A stretch of 64,000 nucleotides of DNA from Bog-756 sp963699105 (GTDB taxonomy: Bacteria; Actinomycetota; Acidimicrobiia; Acidimicrobiales; RAAP-2): contig CAVOTI010000001.1 of the NCBI GenBank assembly GCA_963699105.1, positions 1,426,001 through 1,490,000 of the forward strand. The letters are read 5' to 3'. Below, piece after piece: positions 38,044-46,150 of this stretch. Each line of letters opens with the position of its first letter. Positions within the stretch are counted from its first letter, which is position 1. Both the position numbers and the translations under genes were made by a program. The notes under the pieces were generated by a model. The model was not told the DNA's origin. It saw only the letters and a program-made list of their open reading frames with translations, and made no database searches.

Positions 38044-38088
38044 CGGGGGCGTGGTGATCGGGGGCGTAGTGATCGGGGGCGTAGTGAT
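38044..38088 (+). repeat. 15-bp tandem repeat, three copies
   Basis: Units CGGGGGCGTGGTGAT (38044), CGGGGGCGTAGTGAT (38059) and the same (38074) are back to back. They lie upstream of the ABC ATPase start, between two divergent genes. A second simple repeat, TCGG five times, follows at 38131-38149. Function unknown; the promoter position makes an effect on expression possible. Confidence 0.7.
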
Positions 38089-38180
38089 CAGCCAGCCACC
38101 ACCATCCCCTCGGCCCGATCGACCATGCAGTCGGTCGGTCGGTCGGTCGATCATCCGATGAGCCCCCTAGGCTCTCCGGC

Positions 38181-38987
38181 ATGGCGGGAGCCGGCGATTT
38201 CGACTACGAGACGAATGGCGCCGGCTATGCAGACCGACGGAGGACCGACCCGAGGATCGCCCAGCTGGTGCGGAACGGCCTGGGGCCGGCCCGGACCGTG
38301 GTGAACGTGGGAGCGGGCGCCGGCTCCTACGAACCGGACGACCTGGCCGTGGCGGCCGTCGAGCCGTCCCCGTCGATGCGGAGGCAGCGCCCCGCCCACC
38401 GGGCACCGGTGGTCGATGCCGTGGCCGAGTGCCTTCCTTTCCCCACCGATTCGTTCGACGCGGCCATGGCCACGGTGACCGTGCACCAGTGGAAGGACCA
38501 GGACCACGGTCTGGGCGAGCTCCGCCGGGTGAGCCGGGGCCCGGTCGTCATCCTGACCTTCGACGGCGCCCGGCTCGGCGACTTCTGGCTGGACCGGTAC
38601 GCACCCGAGCTCATCGAGGCCGAGCGGGCCCGGTATCCGGCGATCGGCCACATCTGCGACGTCCTGGGGGGGAGGTCGACGGTGACCGCGGTTCCCATCC
38701 CCGTCGACTGCCTGGACGGGTTCACCGAGGCGTTCTACGCCCGTCCCGAGCGGTTCCTCCAGCCCGAGGTGCGCCGATCCCAGTCGGCCTGGGGCTTCGT
38801 CTCCGCCGATCAGGAACGCCGAGCCGTCGACCACCTTCGAGGCGACCTCGAGTCGGGCGCATGGGATCGCCGCTTCGGCCCCCTCCACGCTCAGCCCACC
38901 TATCTCGGATCACTCCGGCTCATCGTCTCGACACCGGACACCGCTACCGACCCGGCCGCCGGGCCGGTGCCGGCTCAGGGTGCCTGA
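38181..38987 (+). CDS. Class I SAM-dependent methyltransferase
   Basis: 268 residues, intact. VVNVGAGAGSYEP is the SAM-binding glycine loop, AVEPSPSM the acidic strand end, AECLPFPTDSFDAAMATVTVHQW the post-II region of Methyltransf_11 proteins. The C-terminal part carries CLDGFTEAFYARPERFL. Small-molecule methylation is expected; the substrate is unknown. ATG 38181 is 20 bases past a run of TCGG repeats. It converges on the secreted repeat protein at 38975, with 13 bp of 3' overlap. Confidence 0.85.
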   Translation: MAGAGDFDYETNGAGYADRRRTDPRIAQLVRNGLGPARTVVNVGAGAGSYEPDDLAVAAVEPSPSMRRQRPAHRAPVVDAVAECLPFPTDSFDAAMATVTVHQWKDQDHGLGELRRVSRGPVVILTFDGARLGDFWLDRYAPELIEAERARYPAIGHICDVLGGRSTVTAVPIPVDCLDGFTEAFYARPERFLQPEVRRSQSAWGFVSADQERRAVDHLRGDLESGAWDRRFGPLHAQPTYLGSLRLIVSTPDTATDPAAGPVPAQGA

Positions 38988-40438
38988 TAGGCGATGGACA
39001 GACTGACCTTCTTGGTCTTGCCGGACTTCAGTTTCACCGCGGTGGCCTGGGTACCCGTGTCGAAGGTCCCGTTGCTGGTGAAGTACCCGGGATAGAGCAG
39101 CCACGTGCCGGGCGGCAGCGTGTCGATGGTGTCGACACTGCCCACCCCTTCGGCCCCCACGCATTCGATGGGCGTTTGTCCTCCCTCATAGGGGTCGGCC
39201 ACCGGACAGGCCGTCAACTCGGTCTCCTCGACGGTGACGCCGGCGGGCAGCCCGGTCACCGTCACCGTGGCCTCCACCTTGGCGGGGGCCACATAGGGGA
39301 TGGTGAAGTTCACCTGGTCGATGACGCCCGCCGACACGTCGATCAACTGACGCGGGCTGATGAACTGACCGCCGAATCCGGCCAACTCGTAGAAGCCGGC
39401 CACGCCCCATTGACCCGGGGTGAGGGGGAGCTGGTAGCTGTCCCCGGAGGTCACCAGCGTGTAGCTCGGTTCGGGGCAGATCGTCCCCGAACCGCTGGCC
39501 ACCGGACAGCCTCCGGCCCCCTGGAACACCGGCGAGAACCCCGGAGGGGCGCCGGTGATGGTCACCGTGCCCTCCACGGCCCCGTCGGCCGGCGTCTGGT
39601 ATCCCACCGACAGGTCGAGGTCGACCGAGCCGCCCTTGGGCAGACTCACCGGGGTCGGGGTGGTGACCTGGGTGAAACCGAAGAGGGTCTGGTAGCCCAC
39701 ATAGAACGACCAGTGACCCTTGAACAGGGTGGGGATCGAGTACGTGTCGGGCCCGGCCAGATAGTCGGTGTCGCACAGGGCCGACGGGTTGTCGTCCACC
39801 AGAGGTTGGGACGACGGGCAGGCCGTGACCACCAGCTGTTCGATGGTGACACCGGTGGGGATGCCGGTGACGGTGACAGTGCCGCCCACCGTCGTGGGCA
39901 CCTGGTAGTGGACCGAGATGTTGAGGCGCGACGTCGCCCCGCCGACGATGGTCACCGGGTGGGCCCGGCCGACGTAGGCGCCACCGTCGAAGTCGATCGA
40001 GTACAACTCGTAGATGTTCCAGGCACCAGCGGTCAGGTCGAGGGTGTAGCTGGCCCCCGACTCGGCCTCGGCGATCTGGGGGGAGGCGCAGAGAGTTGCC
40101 GGTGTGGAGGTGGCGGGACAGGCGGCCGCCCCGACCTCCCCCTCGAAATAGGCGGGAGCGTTGCGAATCACCACGTTTCCGGTCAGCACTCCGTCCGCCG
40201 CCTGGCTGACAACGGCAGGCGTCAGGTGCCGAGCGGCGGCGCCGGCCGGGGAAGCGGCGACGACCGACCCGGCCACTCCGACCACTCCGATCACTCCGGC
40301 CAGAATCAGCGGGGCCACGACGAGTACGGCCAACGGGGCGAGCCGGTTCCGATACCGCCGCCGGCGGGTCCGGGGCTCGGTGGTCGTACCGACCCGGGAA
40401 TCGTCGTCAGGCGTCCGCCGAGGAGTGTGTCGAAGCAT
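38975..40438 (-). CDS. Secreted protein of four about-100-residue repeats
   Basis: 487 residues from ATG 40438, chosen for AAAGGAG 8 bases upstream. An Arg-rich N-terminus precedes a long hydrophobic export segment (LAVLVVAPLILAGVIGVVGV) ending in an ASPAGAAA cleavage region. Four repeats follow, each beginning with a strand such as GTVTVTGIPTGVT and ending Y(Q/V)xP, each with a Cys pair (ACP...LC, ACP...LC, GCP...IC, ACP...EC) that may form a disulfide. Carboxypeptidase-regulatory-like or Ig-like beta domains are likely. There is no membrane anchor at the C-terminus, so it is predicted to be released or wall-associated. Confidence 0.8.
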   Translation of the reverse strand: MLRHTPRRTPDDDSRVGTTTEPRTRRRRYRNRLAPLAVLVVAPLILAGVIGVVGVAGSVVAASPAGAAARHLTPAVVSQAADGVLTGNVVIRNAPAYFEGEVGAAACPATSTPATLCASPQIAEAESGASYTLDLTAGAWNIYELYSIDFDGGAYVGRAHPVTIVGGATSRLNISVHYQVPTTVGGTVTVTGIPTGVTIEQLVVTACPSSQPLVDDNPSALCDTDYLAGPDTYSIPTLFKGHWSFYVGYQTLFGFTQVTTPTPVSLPKGGSVDLDLSVGYQTPADGAVEGTVTITGAPPGFSPVFQGAGGCPVASGSGTICPEPSYTLVTSGDSYQLPLTPGQWGVAGFYELAGFGGQFISPRQLIDVSAGVIDQVNFTIPYVAPAKVEATVTVTGLPAGVTVEETELTACPVADPYEGGQTPIECVGAEGVGSVDTIDTLPPGTWLLYPGYFTSNGTFDTGTQATAVKLKSGKTKKVSLSIAYQAP

Positions 40439-40661
40439 GATCGGCTCCTTTCGCCGGGGGCCAACACTAGCCACTGACCCGACGTGATGTTGGAAGTGCG
40501 TTCCGGACGAAATCCCAGGTCAGTTCAGGAATTTTGCGGTCAACCTGCCGACCGCTCCGGGCGTTGAATCGAGTGTGGTGGCCGGCGTCGTCGGTTCCCG
40601 GGGTGCAGGCGACGGTGCAGGCGACACCGGCCGCCGACCTCCACCGGACGCGAGGACCACC

Positions 40662-40763
40662 GGGCCGATGGGACACGCCGATTGCTCCTCGAGTCGGGCC
40701 GATGGGACACGCCGATTGCTCCTCGAGTCGGGCCGATGGGACACGCCGATTGCTCCTCGAGCG
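40662..40763 (+). repeat. 34-bp tandem repeat, three near-identical copies
   Basis: The unit begins GGGCCGATGGGACACGCCGA and ends CTCCTCGAGTC; copies start at 40662, 40696 and 40730. The first two are identical and the third differs only at its end. The array ends just before the GTG of the riboflavin kinase-like gene at 40786. The unit length is not a multiple of three and no spacers separate copies, so this is neither a coding repeat nor a CRISPR array. Confidence 0.85.
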
Positions 40764-40785
40764 TGGGACTGGCAGTCTCGGACCG

Positions 40786-41166
40786 GTGACGTTACTGAGC
40801 GGCACGGTGGCGAGCGGCCTCGGAGACCTGGCCCGGTGGATGGTCGAGTATGGCGACGCCTACGAGCAGTGCACGGGCGTCCGTCTGTACCCCGGGAGTC
40901 TCAACGTGCGCCTCAGCCACGAGTACCGGATGCCGACCGACCCGCCGTTGCGGCTCCCTCCCGAAGCCCTGGGGGGCCGGGTCGGAATCAACATCGTCCC
41001 GTGCCGGATCATGGGGATACCCGCCTTCGTGCTCCGGACCGATCAGAACGAGGCGGGCACCGGCGACCACGGCCGCCACCTCATCGAGATAGCCGCCGGC
41101 GTGCGCCTGCGGGACGCTCTCGGGCTGTCCGACGGCGACACCGTGGTGATCGAGATCGACGAGTGA
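40786..41166 (+). CDS. DUF120-family protein, CTP-dependent riboflavin kinase-like
   Basis: 126 residues from GTG 40786. LLSGTVASGLGDLARWM, YPGSLNVRL (the family's 'YPGTLNVRL'), CRIMGIPAFVLRTDQ, and IEIAAGVRLRDALGLSDGDTVVIEI match the archaeal RibK/DUF120 beta-barrel from end to end. In archaea this enzyme phosphorylates riboflavin to FMN with CTP; bacteria normally use the unrelated ATP-dependent RibF. The chain lacks the N-terminal helix-turn-helix of many archaeal forms. Activity here is inferred. Three 34-bp repeats directly precede it. Confidence 0.75.
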   Translation: MTLLSGTVASGLGDLARWMVEYGDAYEQCTGVRLYPGSLNVRLSHEYRMPTDPPLRLPPEALGGRVGINIVPCRIMGIPAFVLRTDQNEAGTGDHGRHLIEIAAGVRLRDALGLSDGDTVVIEIDE

Positions 41167-41269
41167 TGTCGATGACTCCGGACTCCGGACTCCGGACTCC
41201 GGTCTGGTGGCTCCTGCCTCGAGACTCCAGGCTCGAGACGCACGACTTGCCGACGCAGATGGCGCACTT

Positions 41270-41979
41270 CTACTGGTTCTGGCCGCAATAGAGCTGGACA
41301 TCCATGGCGGCCTGTTGGACGTCCGGCGTGCCCAGCGGGGTGGAGTTCTTGGCGATGATGGATGACCGGGCCGTGCCGACCAGTGTCAGGGCGCTGGCCC
41401 GCACGGCACTGGGCAGACCGGCGAGGTGGGAGGCGTACTCGTCGATCAAGGTCTGATGGGCCGTCAGAAAGGCCAGTACGCCGGTGGAGCTGGTCGCCGA
41501 TTGGGTTCCGGCGTCGATGGCGTCGGACACCGCGCAGAACGCCGATCCCTTCCCGGCCCCGAAATCGGCCGGAAGTGGTTGGCCGTTCCCGTCGACCCCG
41601 CAGTACGTGTCAATGACTGATCCGGCATTGTCGAGTGAGGGGTCGTTCAGGAGATTCGGGTTGTTGGTGGCGATGGCCTGTCTGGCCGTCTTGACCAACG
41701 CCCGGGCTTCTTCACCCACCTTTCCGGCCGGGGCGTTATCTTCCAGGGCGGTGATCGAGGCGGCGTTGGCCTTGAGCACGGTCAGAAAGGCGGCGTTGGA
41801 ACTCACCGAGGCACTGGCTCTGTCCAGCGTGTCATTCCCGCCGCAGAACGTCGCCTTGGCGGTGGTGGCCGAGGTGGCGGTGCTCGAGCTCGAACTACCG
41901 TTGCTGCTGCCACAGGCTGCTATTCCAAGCCCCGCCACGCACAGCATGATCACTGCGGGGACGATACGTAGTCTCGACA
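41270..41979 (-). CDS. Lipoprotein with duplicated Cys-framed helical domain
   Basis: 236 residues from TTG 41979, supported by GGAGGG 7 bases upstream. The signal sequence VIMLCVAGLGIAAC ends in a lipobox Cys followed by a Ser-rich linker. Two helical repeats follow, each framed by cysteines: FCGGNDTLDRA to IDTYCG and FCAVSDAIDAG to VQLYCG. The repeats share the central pattern of a long Ala/Thr-rich helix pair. Extracytoplasmic, probably four-helix-bundle modules; function unknown. Convergent with the DUF120 gene. Confidence 0.75.
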
Positions 41980-42260
41980 AGGCAAGGCCCTCCTTGTTCG
42001 GGCGCGGGCTCGGGCAACGCCGAGGGGGTGCCCGACCCGCCGGGCCGGCCTTGGATTTCGTCGCTCGTTCCAGGACATGTTCGGTTGCCCACGATCTGGG
42101 CGGTGCCGTCCGACCGCAGCCGGCCGCAACCGACCGGGCCCAATCGGCCCGAAGGCTCCCCGTGTGACCCACCTCCACAGATGCAACCAGCCGTCGTGCC
42201 AACGGTCAAACCGGAACGGGCCTATTGAGGAAACGATCGCCCAGCCCTAGGGTGATCGTC

Positions 42261-42989
42261 ATGTGCCATGGAACCTGCCTTGACTTCATCCGCACGTTCC
42301 TGGCCGTCGAAGACGTCGGTGGACGGCGGGTCCTCGAAGTGGGTTCGTTCGATGTGAACGGCTCTCCGCGTCCGCTGGTGGAGGCGCACAAGCCTGCGTC
42401 CTACCTGGGCATCGACATTGTCGATGGCCCCGGAGTGGACAAGGTCTGCCCGGCAGAGCGAATCGTCGAAGAGTTCGGACCCGACTCCTTCGACGTCATC
42501 ATCTCGACCGAGATGATGGAGCACGTGGGCGATTGGCGTGCCGTCTTGAGCAGTATGAAGCGGTCACTGGCTCCCCACGGTGTGTTGGTCGTCACCACCC
42601 GGTCCTTCGGATTCCCGCAACACGACTATCCGGCCGACTACTGGCGCTACGAACTATCGGACATGCGCATTCTCTTCGGTGATCTCGACATCGAGCGTCT
42701 CGAAGCGGATGATCCGGCTACCCCCGGTGTGTTCATCGTGGCCCGCAAGCCTCAGACGTTCGACGAGTTGGACCTGACCGGTCAGGCCCTCTATTCCATG
42801 GTGTGCGGTGAGAGGGTCACGACGGATCACGAGGCCGTCAGGCGCCTGGCCCAGCGCCGGCAGGTCGAAGGCCTGCGGTCCATGGTGAAAGCCATGCAGC
42901 AGTCGAGGACGTTCCGGTACTCGTCACGACTCCGCCGGACCTACGACCTCATTCGGTCGCCGCGTGCGGTCAAGCCGATCGAGCGCTGA
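42261..42989 (+). CDS. SAM-dependent methyltransferase (glycan/antibiotic-type)
   Basis: 242 residues from ATG 42261; a TTG 36 bases upstream is less likely. VLEVGSFDVNG is the SAM loop, YLGIDIVDGPGVD the acidic strand, and FDVIISTEMMEHVGDWRAVL the post-II motif. HDYPADYWRYEL resembles methyltransferases linked to sugar or secondary-metabolite pathways. The basic C-terminus (RRLAQRRQVEGLRSM) may be helical. No glycosyltransferase is adjacent. Divergent from the lipoprotein gene across about 280 bp with no other feature seen. Confidence 0.82.
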   Translation: MCHGTCLDFIRTFLAVEDVGGRRVLEVGSFDVNGSPRPLVEAHKPASYLGIDIVDGPGVDKVCPAERIVEEFGPDSFDVIISTEMMEHVGDWRAVLSSMKRSLAPHGVLVVTTRSFGFPQHDYPADYWRYELSDMRILFGDLDIERLEADDPATPGVFIVARKPQTFDELDLTGQALYSMVCGERVTTDHEAVRRLAQRRQVEGLRSMVKAMQQSRTFRYSSRLRRTYDLIRSPRAVKPIER

Positions 42990-43076
42990 ACACAGCCGAG
43001 GGCCCGGCCGGCACCAGTTGTCTCGGCGGCGCTCGACCGGCCCCGGGTGGAAACCGGCCCGGACCTCGCGACCGGG

Positions 43077-43751
43077 CTAGCTTCCTGCCACTCCCTGGCC
43101 GATCAGCACGAACCCGAACACGACGAACAGAACCGACATGACGGTGGCATTGTTCTGTCGGAGCCACACATTCCAACCTTCGAGCACGTCATGGGCCCGG
43201 TCTCGCAGCGAGAGCATCACGACGATGGGGGCGGCGACGCCGAGGACCGCCACCACCAGATAGACGGCCCCTGCCACCACCTGTTGTGGGATGGACAACC
43301 CCCCGGCCGAGATGGCGGCGGCGCTGGCCAGACCGACGACGATGTTCTTGGGATTCAAAGCGCCGAGGGCTGCACCGGCCCCGAGCGCCTTCACCGGGGA
43401 GTAACCGGCGACGCCGTCCATCCACTTGGGCAAGGAGCCCTCCTCACCAGCCCTGGGCCGGCCGCGAAACTTCTTGAAGGCGGCATAGAGGAGGTAGACC
43501 CCGAGGACCAGCTTCAGTGTCCCCGCCCAGGTCGAATGACCGTGGTGGCTCGACAGGTTGACCGCTCCTCCGAGGGAGACGAACAGGACGAGGAACGCGG
43601 CGACGCCCGCCACGAATCCCCCCAGGAAGCTGAGGGCATTGGCCAGCGGCTTGCTGGTGAAGAGCAGGAGGATCGCCGGGATGATGTTCAACGGTGAAAT
43701 CGTCACCACGAGGGCGAGAGGGAGGATCTCCCCGATGACGGATTTCAGCAC
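43077..43751 (-). CDS. GAP/LysE-like six-helix membrane protein
   Basis: 224 residues, intact, with six hydrophobic segments. The N-terminus EILPLALVVTISPLNIIPAI and the central ALGALNPKNIVVGLASAAAIS match the GAP (Sap, PF11139-like) family, related to LysE exporters, which in mycobacteria is linked to export of cell-surface glycopeptidolipids. A substrate cannot be assigned here. Start ATG 43751. It is flanked by intergenic gaps on both sides, so it is probably monocistronic. Confidence 0.82.
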   Translation of the reverse strand: MLKSVIGEILPLALVVTISPLNIIPAILLLFTSKPLANALSFLGGFVAGVAAFLVLFVSLGGAVNLSSHHGHSTWAGTLKLVLGVYLLYAAFKKFRGRPRAGEEGSLPKWMDGVAGYSPVKALGAGAALGALNPKNIVVGLASAAAISAGGLSIPQQVVAGAVYLVVAVLGVAAPIVVMLSLRDRAHDVLEGWNVWLRQNNATVMSVLFVVFGFVLIGQGVAGS

Positions 43752-44029
43752 GTGCCGCTCTTTGCCTCGTCGACCATTTGACCGACGAAGCTAGCCTCCG
43801 ATGCATCCGACTCCGGGACTGGTCGGTCCGGGCATCCCCACCACCGGGCCGGGTCGGTCATCGACCGCCGCCGATGGGCACCCCCGGCGTCGGAATCCGG
43901 GTGAGCGGTCGTACCCATCGACAACACGTGATCGGCCGCCGTCTCCGATGACGGTGCCCGAAGCACACCGGTCAGATCTGTGGGAGAGTCTCGTGCGAGG
44001 CAGTGCGTTGCCCACGGCGAGGAGTGGCC

Positions 44030-45250
44030 ATGCGAAATATTGGCGAGACCCGAGGCGGGCCCGTTGTCACCTGGATCGGAGTTGTGCTTCTCGTCTCCGC
44101 ACTGGTGGCCCTGGTCGTCGCCCCTGACACGGCGGGTGCGGCCTCTGGCGCAGACCCGACGCCCACCAGCGATGCCTTGTACCAACCGGTCAGCTTCGGC
44201 GGCCTACCCAGCTTTGACACTTCGATGGCCTACAACTTCCCGGTGGTGGGCATGGCCTCGACCCCCAACGGTGGTGGCTACTGGCTGATGGCCTCGGACG
44301 GCGGGGTGTTCACCTTCGGGAACGCCCAGTTCTACGGATCGACCGGTGGCATCGTTCTCAACCAGCCCATCGTGGGCATGGCCCCGACCCCCAACGGTGG
44401 CGGCTACTGGTTGGTGGCCGCCGACGGAGGGGTGTTCGCCTTCGGGAACGCCCGGTTCTACGGGTCGACCGGTGACATCCACCTGAACAAGCCCATCGTG
44501 GGCATGGCCGCCACCAGTGACGGCAACGGCTACTGGCTGGTGGCGTCGGACGGGGGTGTGTTCTCTTTCGGGGACGCCAGGTTCCACGGGTCGACCGGCA
44601 GCATCCACCTCAACAAGCCCATCGTGGGCATGGCCGCCACCAGTGACGGCAACGGCTACTGGCTGGTGGCGTCGGACGGCGGCATCTTCACCTTCGGCGA
44701 TGCGCCGTTCCTGGGATCTCTGGGGGGCCATGTCCTTGCCGCCCCGATCGTCGGCATGGCTGGTGCACCCGGGAGCAACGGCTACTGGCTGGTAGGCGCG
44801 GACGGGGGTGTCTTCACCTTCGGTCATGCCCTGTACTACGGGTCACTGGGGGGTCAGCAGATCCCGTACCCGATCGCCGCCATCGCCGTCGGTCCCGGGG
44901 GTGGCGGCTACTGGCTGCTCCCGATCACCTACTTGCCGACGGCGACGCTGGGCGGTTGGACGGGGATCGAACCCAGCTTGATGCAGTTCTCGGGCGATGC
45001 CGGGAACATCGTCTCCGACATCGATTGGTCCACTTGGAACGACCAGGATGCGGTCGGTAGGGGCGAGTGGGGATATGACGACTGCACTCCGGACTGCGCC
45101 GGGGGGAAAGTGACCGACTATCCGACGACGATCACTCTGTCTGGGGTATCGGGCGGCCGCTTCACTCATGTGACCGAACAACAGAGCGGTCCCTTCGGCG
45201 GCACCCTCACCTTCAGCCTGCCCGGCCCCTCGTTCAGGGCCAACCCGTAG
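44030..45250 (+). CDS. Secreted 42-residue-repeat (propeller-like) protein
   Basis: 406 residues from ATG 44030 with GAGGAG upstream. A signal peptide (WIGVVLLVSALVALVVAPDTAGAAS) is followed by five to six repeats with period 42 built on the pattern VGMAxTxxGxGYWLVASDGGVFxFGxAxFxGSxG. Two copies are nearly identical in DNA around 44480-44700, implying recent duplication. A different C-terminal domain of about 100 residues has WSTWNDQDAVGRGEWGYDDC and a Cys pair (DDCTPDCAGG), seen in many actinobacterial secreted proteins. A beta-propeller fold is likely. Role: cell-surface binding or adhesion, inferred. Confidence 0.8.
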   Translation: MRNIGETRGGPVVTWIGVVLLVSALVALVVAPDTAGAASGADPTPTSDALYQPVSFGGLPSFDTSMAYNFPVVGMASTPNGGGYWLMASDGGVFTFGNAQFYGSTGGIVLNQPIVGMAPTPNGGGYWLVAADGGVFAFGNARFYGSTGDIHLNKPIVGMAATSDGNGYWLVASDGGVFSFGDARFHGSTGSIHLNKPIVGMAATSDGNGYWLVASDGGIFTFGDAPFLGSLGGHVLAAPIVGMAGAPGSNGYWLVGADGGVFTFGHALYYGSLGGQQIPYPIAAIAVGPGGGGYWLLPITYLPTATLGGWTGIEPSLMQFSGDAGNIVSDIDWSTWNDQDAVGRGEWGYDDCTPDCAGGKVTDYPTTITLSGVSGGRFTHVTEQQSGPFGGTLTFSLPGPSFRANP

Positions 45251-45314
45251 GTGGTACGCCGCGGAGTGCCGCGGATCCCTTGACCTCCACCGGGCCTGGA
45301 CCGATAATCGGCCC

Positions 45315-45689
45315 GTGTCCCGTGCTGAGATCGACGAGTACCTGGCCGATCTCGAGGAACCGAAGCGGTCGACGCTCCGGCAGCTGCGCCAGACGATCCT
45401 CGAGGTGGTACCCGAAGCCGAAGAAGGAATCTCCTATCGACTGCCGGCCTTCCGGCTGGAGGGAAAGGTCATTGCCGGATTCGCGGCCTTCAAGAACCAC
45501 CTCAGCTACCTGCCCCACAGCGGCTCCGTGTTTCCTGTGCTGAGGCGGGAACTGTCCGGTTACAAGACGTCAACCGGAGCGCTCCAGTTCCCCGTCGACA
45601 CGCCACTGCCGAAAAAGCTGGTGGAGCGCCTCGTCAGTGTGCGCATAGCCCAAGAATTTCCCGGACCATCGGTCCGATCGGACAGCTGA
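45315..45689 (+). CDS. DUF1801-family protein
   Basis: 124 residues from GTG 45315. EIDEYLADLEEPKRSTLRQLRQTI, EEGISYRLPAFRLEGKVIAGFAAFKNHLSYLPHSG and the C-terminal TPLPKKLVERLVSVRI follow the COG5646/DUF1801 pattern. The fold is an alpha/beta sandwich of unknown biochemical role, often found as single-gene units in soil bacteria. Intact and close to the family's usual length. Confidence 0.85.
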   Translation: MSRAEIDEYLADLEEPKRSTLRQLRQTILEVVPEAEEGISYRLPAFRLEGKVIAGFAAFKNHLSYLPHSGSVFPVLRRELSGYKTSTGALQFPVDTPLPKKLVERLVSVRIAQEFPGPSVRSDS

Positions 45690-45788
45690 GCGCTCACCGG
45701 GGCCATCGACGAGCCGAGGCGTCGGAAGGACCCACCGCCGTTGGGCCGACCGTGGCTCCGTCGCCGTCAATGGCCCCGGGCCTTCGGA

Positions 45789-46067
45789 TCAGCCGTAGTT
45801 CCTTCGACCCACCAGCCAATAGACGGCGGAGTTTCCCATCTGCAACGGGGTGAACACTCGCCAGAACCAGCGTGGTCCGCGCACCTGGGCGTCACTCCGT
45901 TGGCTGAGGTCGCGGAAGGTGACGGCCGTCACGATGAGGTGGAGGACCACCAAGGCTGCGAGGACCGGGCGGCTGGGCTTCCAATGTCTCACGGTGCGAT
46001 CGTACTTCGACAACGCCGTCACGCCACCGAGGACCAGGGGGGCGGTTCCCACCGGGTCGCCGCCCAT
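45789..46067 (-). CDS. Small two-helix membrane protein
   Basis: 92 residues from ATG 46067; an in-frame extension to 46187 has no supporting start signal. Two hydrophobic segments: VLAALVVLHLIVTAVTF and, after a short loop, WRVFTPLQMGNSAVYWLVGRR, whose end resembles PLD-nuclease N-terminal-type anchors (aromatic residues before GRR). Function unknown. It is divergent from the methyltransferase at 46151, their starts 84 bp apart. Confidence 0.6.
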   Translation of the reverse strand: MGGDPVGTAPLVLGGVTALSKYDRTVRHWKPSRPVLAALVVLHLIVTAVTFRDLSQRSDAQVRGPRWFWRVFTPLQMGNSAVYWLVGRRNYG

Positions 46068-46150
46068 CGACACCAGGTACGGGGCCACCGAGCCGCGGGC
46101 GGCGTCCCGGCCGTCCCGACGATGGAGAGCGCCTCGGCCACAATGGGGAG

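Noticed and set aside
38429..40477. A 682-codon plus-strand open frame opposite the secreted repeat protein.
   Set aside because: Residue composition is that of a shadow frame (Gly/Arg/His rich). The minus-strand gene has a signal peptide, repeats and a good ribosome-binding site.
40662..40763. Possible CRISPR array.
   Set aside because: The three 34-bp units are directly adjacent with no spacers, and no cas genes are present.
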